A DNA stretch of 6,439 bases from the NCBI GenBank assembly GCA_021157445.1, contig JAGGWM010000146.1, forward strand, positions 1 through 6,439, in the 5' to 3' direction. The notes beneath the pieces were generated by a model, which did not search any database, was not told the origin of the DNA, and saw nothing but the letters and a program-made list of their open reading frames with translations. The position numbers and the translations under genes are program-made. This document shows positions 1 to 5,140 of this stretch, in pieces (the first letter of the stretch is position 1; every line of letters begins with the position of its first letter). Origin of the DNA: Thermococcus sp. GTDB lineage: Archaea; Methanobacteriota_B; Thermococci; Thermococcales; Thermococcaceae.

Positions 1-152
1 TAGGAGAAGAAGAGGTCGCTTGTAGTTTTGGGAGGTAAGGTTTCCACTTTAAACCCAAATCTTGAGTAGAATTCTTCAACATGCTCTTTCACTGCTTTCA
101 GAACGTCTTTTTCAACTTCTTTCACTATCAGCGGGAGTAGAGCTATTCTCAC
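1..152 (-). CDS. amzA: Archaemetzincin-like zinc metalloprotease, N-terminal part (cut by window edge)
   Basis: Only the first 50 codons are present; the gene runs off the left edge on the minus strand. The GTG at 152-150 is chosen as start because a strong ribosome site (GGAGGGTGA, 164-156) precedes it and the product begins V/M-R-I-A-L-L-P-L, the usual beta-strand opening of archaemetzincins. The visible part is a short strand, a charged helix (about residues 11-30), a second strand ending V-E-T-L-P, and then a stretch ending D-L-F-F-S with a likely Tyr next. This fits, from memory, the family N-terminus that leads into a YN..R.QY motif. The catalytic HExxHxxGxxH and the cysteine zinc site would lie outside the window, so the call rests on the N-terminus alone. 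The start overlaps the stop of the upstream HepT-like gene in a GTGA, so the two are probably translationally coupled. Archaemetzincins are small cytosolic proteases whose substrates in archaea are not established. Confidence 0.6.
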   Translation of the reverse strand, partial: MRIALLPLIVKEVEKDVLKAVKEHVEEFYSRFGFKVETLPPKTTSDLFFS

Positions 153-568
153 CCCTCACCCTCCAAAAAAGAGCTTAAGAATTCCAAGCCCTCTTCAAGA
201 AATTGCAGGTATTCTTCCATATTCCTAAAGGCTATCTCATCGTTGAGGAGATCATAATTGTAAATCAGAACTTCCCTTAACTGAATCAGAAAATCAAACT
301 TCTCTTTCAGCTCATCCCCGATAATTTTCTCCTTATGCAGGTTCTCAATTATTTCGCGATAGCTCACCGCCTCAAGCCCTAAGCTGGAGGAGATTTCATT
401 AAGAGCATCAAGAAGGTTCTGAATTGCAAATTCAATTTGCTTGTATATTCCATCTTTGGCAAGGCCCATCTTTGAAAATCTTTCCTGGGTTTTGGGTAGT
501 GAGGCTCTTATGATCTGAATGCTTTTCTCTATGAGCTTCGTTTTATACTCAACCTCTTCTTTCCTCAC
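149..568 (-). CDS. HepT-like (DUF86) protein with an altered RX4HXY motif
   Basis: All-helical protein of 139 residues from the GTG at 568. The fold pattern and length fit the HepT/DUF86 family, the RNase toxin half of MntA-HepT (HEPN-MNT) modules. Family HEPN RNases carry R-X4-H-X-Y near the C-terminal third. Here the aligned segment is R98-E-V-L-I-Y103-N-Y105: the Arg and final Tyr are kept, but the catalytic His is Tyr (TAC). The Asn often following the Arg is Glu. In characterised HepT the last Tyr is AMPylated by MntA; no MntA-like nucleotidyltransferase gene is visible in this window. The sequence therefore suggests a non-nuclease or regulatory relative, which is inference. Start: upstream in-frame TTG/GTG codons at 580, 577 and 574 exist. 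GTG568 has a GGTG 6 bases ahead, but this ribosome site is weak, so the N-terminus is uncertain by up to four residues. It lies 45 bases after the M42 peptidase stop and overlaps the archaemetzincin start by 4 bases. Confidence 0.82.
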   Translation of the reverse strand: MRKEEVEYKTKLIEKSIQIIRASLPKTQERFSKMGLAKDGIYKQIEFAIQNLLDALNEISSSLGLEAVSYREIIENLHKEKIIGDELKEKFDFLIQLREVLIYNYDLLNDEIAFRNMEEYLQFLEEGLEFLSSFLEGEG

Positions 569-613
569 ACACAACACCAAGAATAATTAGGGAATAAGAA
601 AAGATAAGGTTTT

Positions 614-1651
614 TTATGGAGTTAATTCCATGGGTTTGAGCTCTTCAAGCAGGTGTTTTGCAAGCTTTATTGCATTATCAACGTCTCTTGCATCGGCAAG
701 TTCGACCTGTGAGTGCATGTATTTTATTGGAATCGAGAGGACAGCCGTTGCTACTCCTTCGCGGTTTATCTGCATGATGTTTGCGTCAGTTCCAGTTGGT
801 CTTGGGCTCGGCTCTACCTGGAGAGGTATCTCATATTTCTTGGCCACCTCGTCTGCAAATGCTCTAACCTTTGGATTTATGTTTGGTCCGACGTCCATTA
901 CAGGACCTTTTCCAAGCTCTGGCACTATCTTGCCCTTGTCTCCGGGCTGTTTGGCAAAGGTAACGTCCATCGCTATTCCAATCTCGGGATCAATGGCATA
1001 GCTCGCTACTCTGGCTCCCCTTAGTCCGACTTCCTCTTGGACGCTTGCCACAAAGTATATATCTGCTTGGTGCTCTTCCAAAGCTCTTGCCGCTTCTATC
1101 ATGGCGTAAAGGCATATCCTATCGTCCAGGTATGGGGATGCAAAGCGGTTTTCGTTAAGTCTCGTAAAAGCGGGAGCAAATTCCGCTATGGTTCCTACCT
1201 TCACACCCATTTTCTCTGCCTCTTCCTTTGAGTCCGCTCCGATGTCGATAACTATTGTGTCCCAATCGGCGGCTTTGGTTCTCTCCTCGGGCTTGACTAA
1301 ATGAGGCGGGATGTGTCCAACTACACCGTATATTTCTCCTTTTTCTCCAAAGATCCTTACCCTCTGTGCTACAAGCGTTCTTGGATCAACGCCCCCAACT
1401 CTAACAACATGTAGATAACCTTTTTCGTCTATGTGGTTCACCATAAGCCCTATTTTGTCCATGTGGGCAGCTATCATCACCTTTGGCTTGTCACCTTTCT
1501 TATGGGCAATGACGTTTCCAAGCTTGTCAACTTTAATTTCATCCACATAATCCTTCAAAGCTTCGATTACAACATCTCTGATTCCCATGAACTCGTATCC
1601 AGAAACCCCTGGAGCCTCGATAACCTTTTGCATAAGCTTCCAATCAACCAT
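614..1651 (-). CDS. M42 family aminopeptidase (TET2-like tetrahedral / deblocking aminopeptidase)
   Basis: A 345-residue cytosolic dinuclear-metal exopeptidase of clan MH, family M42. All metal and catalytic residues are visible: H63 in AAHMDKIG, D65 beside it, the bridging D176 in PYLDDR, the general base E206 and ligand E207 in [13 protein letters not shown]229 in AMDVT, and H313 in KYMHS. The PA-type dimerisation domain is inserted between about residues 70 and 160, as in the family. The sequence is close, from memory, to Pyrococcus TET2 (deblocking/leucyl aminopeptidase), which forms 12-subunit tetrahedral particles that trim peptides released by the proteasome and other proteases. Residues on either side of the active site ([22 protein letters not shown]) are intact. 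The length is normal for the family. The ATG start has GGAGGG 6 bases upstream and its own promoter. It is probably the first gene of a minus-strand transcript that continues into the HepT-like and archaemetzincin genes. Confidence 0.95.
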   Translation of the reverse strand: MVDWKLMQKVIEAPGVSGYEFMGIRDVVIEALKDYVDEIKVDKLGNVIAHKKGDKPKVMIAAHMDKIGLMVNHIDEKGYLHVVRVGGVDPRTLVAQRVRIFGEKGEIYGVVGHIPPHLVKPEERTKAADWDTIVIDIGADSKEEAEKMGVKVGTIAEFAPAFTRLNENRFASPYLDDRICLYAMIEAARALEEHQADIYFVASVQEEVGLRGARVASYAIDPEIGIAMDVTFAKQPGDKGKIVPELGKGPVMDVGPNINPKVRAFADEVAKKYEIPLQVEPSPRPTGTDANIMQINREGVATAVLSIPIKYMHSQVELADARDVDNAIKLAKHLLEELKPMELTP

Positions 1652-1657
1652 TCCAAT

Positions 1658-1663
1658 CCCTCC
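1658..1663 (-). promoter_or_regulatory. Ribosome binding site of the M42 aminopeptidase gene
   Basis: GGAGGG on the minus strand, complementary to the 3' end of archaeal 16S rRNA, ends 6 bases before the ATG at 1651. It supports that start. Confidence 0.8.
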
Positions 1664-1695
1664 ATTTAGATGCTTATCTTAATGAGGCATTGAAG

Positions 1696-1710
1696 CTTAA
1701 AAATTTTTCC
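1696..1710 (-). promoter_or_regulatory. Probable BRE/TATA promoter of the M42 peptidase transcript
   Basis: On the minus strand the gap holds GGAAAAA (1710-1704), which resembles the archaeal BRE, directly followed by an A/T-rich TATA-like TTTTTAAG (1703-1696). A start site about 25 bases downstream would fall near 1671-1675 and leave a leader of about 20 bases containing the GGAGGG ribosome site. The TATA is not a perfect TTTATA match, so the exact box is an inference from position and composition. Confidence 0.5.
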
Positions 1711-1720
1711 AAAGAAAAAA
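1711..1720 (-). terminator. T-rich intrinsic terminator after the surface-protein gene
   Basis: Minus-strand TTTTTTCTTT starts 7 bases after the TGA at 1727. Short oligo-T tracts without a hairpin are the usual intrinsic terminators of Thermococcales. It lies between the hjc unit and the M42 promoter, so it would separate the two transcripts. Confidence 0.6.
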
Positions 1721-1726
1721 GATGAT

Positions 1727-3265
1727 TCAAAGAATTGCCTGAAGAAAGGCTTCCTCCCCGGGTTCAAGCTTGTCTATCTCCCATATTATTCTGCCGTCTT
1801 CTATTGTTATCTTCCCCTTTGTTGCCCTTGCATCGACGGCGTTTATTGCTTTTTCATACCTGAAGTTGTGAAGCTCTCTTACCCTTGGGGCTCTAACCTT
1901 TACAAAATAGTATTTGTCAAGCTGTTCTTCAAATTTGAGGGGCCTGAAAAGGGCCAAATAAGAAGTGCTCCCAAAGATTACTGCGGAGAGAACCAGGATT
2001 ATGGGTAAGTTTCCATAGTCTTTCGGCTTTACTGGCTGAATTGGTGTTGTCTGGTTTATGGGGGTGGAAGTTGTTTGGGGTGGGGTTTTAGTTTCCGGTT
2101 TTTTGGGTTCTTTAACAGTTATTATTGCCTCAGCTCCCAGATACCTATCGCTTTCGGCCTTTAGAGAAATGCTACCAAACCCGGTTTCGTTTAAATTTAT
2201 CAATGCTGTCCCGTTTTCGTCTGTTACCCCATATGTCTTCCCAATTGGTCCTATGGCTTCTATGCTCACGTTTCCTATGCCTTTTCCTGCTGAGTCCCTA
2301 ACGTAGACTAAAAGCGTTTCGTTTCTCTGCTCATAATCCATGAAAAGCTTTTTAACTTCAACAAATGTCTCAACTATCTTTCCATCGAGATTCAGGGTTA
2401 TGTGGTAAGTTCCGGGCTCTTTTGCCTCAATAAAAGCCATTCCGTAGGAATTCGTTTTCAGCTCGGTACCCTCTATTGTCACTGGTATTCCCTCTATTCC
2501 GTTTCCTTTTTCATCTAAGACTCTTACATATATTATGCCTTTCTCGAATTTGGTCTCATATCTCAACTTCCTTTGGTAGACCTCAAAGCTCTTTGCGATG
2601 GTTTTTGATATTCCTCCAAATCTTGCTCTCATAACAACCGTGTATTTTCCCACGTCTGGCCTCGGAAGAAATATTAAGTACTCCCACCTGTTTTTTGGAT
2701 ATTCGGGGTAAAGAAAGATGTTATGAATAGACTTCTCCGCGATTGAGGTGTTTCCTTTATAAATTTCATAAGAAACGTCTCCGAAAATTATCCCGTTGGA
2801 CGAGGAAGAAACCTTGAGCGTTATGGCAACATCTTCCCCAAGGAGGTACCTATCCTTTACATCGACGTCAATTGAATAGCCCACCTTTGTGAGGACTCTT
2901 AGAGAGATGGGAACTTCAACGAGCACCGCTCCTACCCTTGCAACCACCTTGAGATCATAAGCTCCAGCTTTGGGGTTTTCAATATATATTGGCAGTGTTT
3001 TTTCAACTTTTTCTCCAGGTTCCAGCTTTTTTATGACATCTTGACTGTAGAGGACGCCTTCAATGAGTGGTCCCGAGATGTAGATGCTTATATTCTCTGC
3101 AGTTTCATTACCAATATTGCTCAGTGTAACTGGAACTAGGATTGTCTCTCCGGGCTTTGCTTCAAAGCTCTTTTGAGCAACCTCAAGTAACAGAGAAGGC
3201 TGGGCACTCACTTCTAAAACAGAGAGCAAAAAAAGGATTGTTATCAAAACAGCCTTTTTATTCAC
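1727..3265 (-). CDS. Secreted, membrane-anchored Ig-like/CARDB-type surface protein
   Basis: A 512-residue protein from the GTG at 3265. Layout: Sec signal peptide (1-21, KK then a hydrophobic core, ending V-S-A before Q22); a CARDB/NEW3-like beta domain (about 25-126) with S-N-I-G-N-E-T and K-L-E-P-G-E-K; a second beta domain (about 130-232); two related transthyretin/carboxypeptidase-regulatory-like repeats (about 246-295 and 319-384) opening Y-V-R-V-L-D-E-K-G-N-G and L-V-Y-V-R-D-S-A-G-K-G; a Pro/Thr/Gln-rich stalk (about 386-415); one membrane helix (about 419-440); and a cytosolic tail of about 72 residues. Eight N-x-S/T sequons (N53, 58, 172, 315, 332, 351, 359, 404) all lie outside the membrane. 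No catalytic motif is visible, so binding, scaffolding or envelope structure is inferred. Start: GAGGTGA sits 6 bases before GTG3265, whereas the TTG at 3271 would have no spacing. The gene overlaps the end of hjc by 8 bases and is probably co-transcribed with it. Confidence 0.8.
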   Translation of the reverse strand: MNKKAVLITILFLLSVLEVSAQPSLLLEVAQKSFEAKPGETILVPVTLSNIGNETAENISIYISGPLIEGVLYSQDVIKKLEPGEKVEKTLPIYIENPKAGAYDLKVVARVGAVLVEVPISLRVLTKVGYSIDVDVKDRYLLGEDVAITLKVSSSSNGIIFGDVSYEIYKGNTSIAEKSIHNIFLYPEYPKNRWEYLIFLPRPDVGKYTVVMRARFGGISKTIAKSFEVYQRKLRYETKFEKGIIYVRVLDEKGNGIEGIPVTIEGTELKTNSYGMAFIEAKEPGTYHITLNLDGKIVETFVEVKKLFMDYEQRNETLLVYVRDSAGKGIGNVSIEAIGPIGKTYGVTDENGTALINLNETGFGSISLKAESDRYLGAEAIITVKEPKKPETKTPPQTTSTPINQTTPIQPVKPKDYGNLPIILVLSAVIFGSTSYLALFRPLKFEEQLDKYYFVKVRAPRVRELHNFRYEKAINAVDARATKGKITIEDGRIIWEIDKLEPGEEAFLQAIL

Positions 3266-3662
3266 TCCCAATCACCTCGATTAGAGACTTTTGCTTACCG
3301 AGGATTTCATCAAAGGTCTTAGCCTTATGTTTTGCTATCTGAAGGGTTATTCTATAATTTTTCCCGCTCTTTTTTAGCTTTTCAACCTCAAAAAAATACC
3401 ATCCGTTGTTTATGAATTTAATCGCAATGATCCCCTTTCCCCCAAAGGTGCTTGCAAAGCTTTTTACCTTTTCAACCTCATCCTCACTTAAATAGATTTT
3501 ATCATTTTTCGTGGTTTTGACTTCAATGCAAAGGTAAAGCTTACCGTTTCCCGCAACTATATCGACTTTTTTGCTTCCGGCTGATCTCAAAACTGCAAAC
3601 CCCTCTTTTTCCAGCATCTTTATGAGCTCTCTTTCAGCACTGGCACCTTTTCGGTATCTCAT
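3258..3662 (-). CDS. hjc: Holliday junction resolvase Hjc
   Basis: A 134-residue archaeal structure-specific endonuclease that cuts four-way DNA junctions during recombination and fork repair, acting as a dimer in the cytosol. The N-terminal signature RKGASAERELIKML carries E10 and R11. It is followed by R26-S-A-G-S30-K-K-V-D34, the PD-(D/E)XK metal ligand, and by C-I-E47-V-K49, the rest of the catalytic core. These match the essential residues of Pyrococcus furiosus Hjc with a shift of one. Further family marks are FGG at 73-75 and I-K-F-I-N-N-G-W at 81-88. It is about ten residues longer than the Pyrococcus protein as I recall it, mainly through a C-terminal extension whose codons overlap the next gene. 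The ATG at 3662 has GGTGG 7 bases upstream. It is transcribed divergently from the carbonic anhydrase gene and is first in a two-gene unit with the surface protein. Confidence 0.95.
   Translation of the reverse strand: MRYRKGASAERELIKMLEKEGFAVLRSAGSKKVDIVAGNGKLYLCIEVKTTKNDKIYLSEDEVEKVKSFASTFGGKGIIAIKFINNGWYFFEVEKLKKSGKNYRITLQIAKHKAKTFDEILGKQKSLIEVIGSE
3272..3278 (-). promoter_or_regulatory. Ribosome binding site inside the hjc 3' end, fixing the surface-protein start
   Basis: GAGGTGA on the minus strand encodes part of I-E-V-I of Hjc and also lies 6 bases before the GTG at 3265. It decides between that GTG and the in-frame TTG at 3271, which directly abuts it and so has no usable spacing. 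Confidence 0.75.
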
Positions 3663-3690
3663 TAGCGTTCCACCACATACCTTTTAGGGT

Positions 3691-3710
3691 GTTAAAGTTT
3701 ATAAGTTGTT
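3691..3710. promoter_or_regulatory. Shared, near-symmetric TATA element of the divergent hjc / carbonic anhydrase promoters
   Basis: The 74-base gap 3663-3736 holds one clear TATA-like element: TTTATAAG on the plus strand (3698-3705), reading TTATAAAC on the minus strand (3704-3697). Start sites about 25 bases away would fall near 3726 (plus) and 3675 (minus). Each gives a leader of roughly 11-13 bases that includes the GGTGG ribosome site of its gene. The centre is almost equidistant from both starts (about 36 and 39 bases). BRE-like flanks are weak on both sides. No second convincing TATA is seen in the gap. Confidence 0.6.
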
Positions 3711-3736
3711 TTACCCAGCCATTACTGGTGGTAATC

Positions 3737-4261
3737 ATGGTGGTTTACGAGCTAAATGGAAAGAAGCCTAAAATTCACGAAACCGCTTTTGTGGATGAGA
3801 ACGCTTACATAATCGGAGACGTCGTCTTGGAGGAGAAAACGAGTGTTTGGCCTTCGGCAGTGTTGAGGGGGGACATAGAGCAGATATACGTAGGCAAGGG
3901 TTCCAACATTCAGGACAATGTTAGCATTCACACTTCTCATGGGATGCCCACGATAATAGGGGAATACGTTACAATAGGTCACAATGCCGTTGTCCACGGA
4001 GCAAAGATTGGAAATTACGTTATTGTAGGAATGGGGGCTGTGGTTCTGGATGGGGCTAAAATTGGAAATCACGTTATTATAGGCGCTGGAGCTCTAATAC
4101 CTCCGGGGAAGGAGATTCCAGATTACAGCCTTGTTGTAGGTGTCCCGGGCAAAGTTGTGAGGCAGCTCAGTGAAGAGGAAATAGAGATGACAAAGAAAAA
4201 TGCTGAAGTTTATATTGAGCTTGCCGAAATGCATATTGCGAAGAGAAAGAGGATTGAGTGA
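3737..4261 (+). CDS. Gamma-class carbonic anhydrase (CamH/Cap type, left-handed beta-helix)
   Basis: A 174-residue cytosolic protein built of hexapeptide repeats (for example V-G-K-G-S-N, I-G-E-Y-V-T, I-G-N-Y-V-I-V-G, I-G-N-H-V-I-I-G), which form a left-handed beta-helix trimer. The three zinc-ligand histidines of the gamma class are present: H65 (S-I-H-T-S-H), H82 (I-G-H-N) and H87 (V-V-H-G). The associated R44-G-D46 and Q59-D60-N are also present. The leader and acidic loop of Methanosarcina Cam are absent, as in the CamH branch and in the Pyrococcus homologue (Cap). The protein would interconvert CO2 and bicarbonate or bind metal; activity of this branch varies, so catalysis is not assured. 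The ATG at 3737 is chosen over an in-frame GTG at 3689 because the family starts M-x-x-Y-E-x-N-G-K-K, the GGTGGT at 3727-3732 precedes it, and the longer form would span the TATA box. It is followed after 6 bases by the prenyl synthase, suggesting an operon. Confidence 0.9.
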   Translation: MVVYELNGKKPKIHETAFVDENAYIIGDVVLEEKTSVWPSAVLRGDIEQIYVGKGSNIQDNVSIHTSHGMPTIIGEYVTIGHNAVVHGAKIGNYVIVGMGAVVLDGAKIGNHVIIGAGALIPPGKEIPDYSLVVGVPGKVVRQLSEEEIEMTKKNAEVYIELAEMHIAKRKRIE

Positions 4262-4267
4262 ATAAAG

Positions 4268-5068
4268 ATGCTCTACAGAATTGTTTCCAAAATTCCTCAT
4301 ATTTTATTCAAACCCGCTTATGACCTATATGAGTCTTATCTCTTTGAAAAGGTCAAATCTCAGCCGGAGAAAATACCTAAACATGTGGCAATTATAATGG
4401 ACGGTAACAGAAGGTGGGCAAGGCTTTTGGACAAGCCTCCCTGGTATGGCCACCTTTTTGGCTCCAGAAAACTGGAGGAAATACTTGAATGGTGTAGGGA
4501 ATTGGGCATAAGAACCCTGACAGTTTACGCTTTCTCAACTGAGAACTTTAAGAGGAGCAAGGAAGAGGTAAAGATGCTCATGGATCTCTTTGAAAAGAAG
4601 TTTAAGGAGCTTCTTCATGACGAAAGGGTGCACAAGTACGGCATGAGGGTTAATGTTCTTGGCAGAAAAGAGCTGTTGCCAAAGAACGTGAGAGAGGCGG
4701 CGGAAGAAGCAGAGAAAGTTACGAGAAAGTACAATAACTTTACTCTAAACATCGCCGTTGCATATGGTGGAAGAAGCGAGATTGTCGATGCCGTGAAGAG
4801 AATTGTTGAAGACGTCCAAGCCGGAAAGTTAAGCAAAAATGAAATAAACGAGGAACTTTTGAAGAGGTATCTCTATGTGCCCAACATGTCTGATCCGGAT
4901 ATAGTTATAAGAACGGGCGGGGAGGTAAGGATAAGCAATTTCCTTCTTTATCAGATTGCCTATAGTGAGCTTTTCTTCGTTGATGTCTATTTTCCTGAAT
5001 TCAGAAAGATTGACTTTTTGAGGATAATACGGGAATACCAAAAACGGCACAGAAGGTTCGGAAAGTAG
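4268..5068 (+). CDS. uppS: Long-chain cis-prenyl diphosphate synthase (undecaprenyl / dehydrodolichyl diphosphate synthase family)
   Basis: A 266-residue enzyme that condenses isopentenyl diphosphate in cis onto an allylic primer. In archaea the product is expected to become the dolichol-type lipid carrying glycans for N-glycosylation. All family motifs are present: HVAIIMDGNRRWA (39-51) with the Mg/pyrophosphate residue D45 and N47-R48-R49; Y60-G-H62-x-x-G; F89-S-T-E-N-F94 and R96; V-A-Y-G-G-R-S-E (164-171); and D209-P-D-I-V-I-R215-T-G-G-E219-V-R221-I-S223-N-F, which binds IPP. E219 provides the second metal ligand. The N-terminus is about 19 residues longer than in Escherichia coli UppS and is rich in aromatic and hydrophobic residues (L2-V29), like other archaeal and eukaryotic members; membrane contact there is inferred. 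The ATG follows the carbonic anhydrase stop by 6 bases, with GAGTGA overlapping that stop as a weak ribosome site. The EF-2 promoter begins directly after the stop. Confidence 0.93.
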   Translation: MLYRIVSKIPHILFKPAYDLYESYLFEKVKSQPEKIPKHVAIIMDGNRRWARLLDKPPWYGHLFGSRKLEEILEWCRELGIRTLTVYAFSTENFKRSKEEVKMLMDLFEKKFKELLHDERVHKYGMRVNVLGRKELLPKNVREAAEEAEKVTRKYNNFTLNIAVAYGGRSEIVDAVKRIVEDVQAGKLSKNEINEELLKRYLYVPNMSDPDIVIRTGGEVRISNFLLYQIAYSELFFVDVYFPEFRKIDFLRIIREYQKRHRRFGK

Positions 5069-5072
5069 TTAT

Positions 5073-5087
5073 GGAAAGATTTATAAC
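5073..5087 (+). promoter_or_regulatory. BRE/TATA promoter of the EF-2 gene
   Basis: GGAAAGA (5073-5079) directly followed by TTTATAAC (5080-5087) is a near-consensus archaeal BRE plus TATA box, the best in the window. Transcription is expected to start near 5108, giving a leader of about 33 bases with GGTGGTG (5130-5136) 4 bases before the ATG. It starts only 4 bases after the uppS stop, and I see no T-tract terminator between the two. Confidence 0.8.
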
Positions 5088-5140
5088 TGGACTTTTGAAG
5101 TGAATGATGAGCTGACGATCAATGTTTTAGGTGGTGCGAT

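Noticed and set aside
610..631. Inverted repeat ATGGA/TCCAT with a 6-base loop at the end of the M42 gene next to a run of six T, looking like a terminator.
   Set aside because: The T-run precedes the stem on the plus strand and is an A-run on the coding (minus) strand. The polarity is therefore wrong, the stem is only five pairs, and it is coding sequence.
630..1669. Several plus-strand open frames of 64-123 codons opposite the M42 gene.
   Set aside because: They lie antisense to an intact, strongly recognisable gene. They have no family-like motifs or convincing ribosome sites.
3261..3300. Q-K-S-L-I-E-V-I near the Hjc C-terminus as a PCNA-interacting (PIP) motif.
   Set aside because: The two aromatic residues of the motif are V and I, and the same bases are constrained by the ribosome site and start of the next gene. 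The match is too weak to claim.
3689..3736. In-frame GTG extension of the carbonic anhydrase by 16 residues.
   Set aside because: The extension covers the TATA box and the predicted start site, lacks a ribosome site, and is absent from the family as I recall it. ATG3737 fits all three.
5071..5103. Ten-codon open frame between uppS and EF-2, a possible leader peptide.
   Set aside because: It contains the TATA box itself and lies upstream of the predicted start site, so it would not be in the EF-2 transcript.
5104..5122. TGATGA followed by CTGA in the EF-2 leader, resembling C and D boxes of an archaeal C/D guide RNA or a kink-turn.
   Set aside because: Only one base separates the two boxes, leaving no guide region and no room for a hairpin loop. 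The order and spacing do not fit a C/D RNA.
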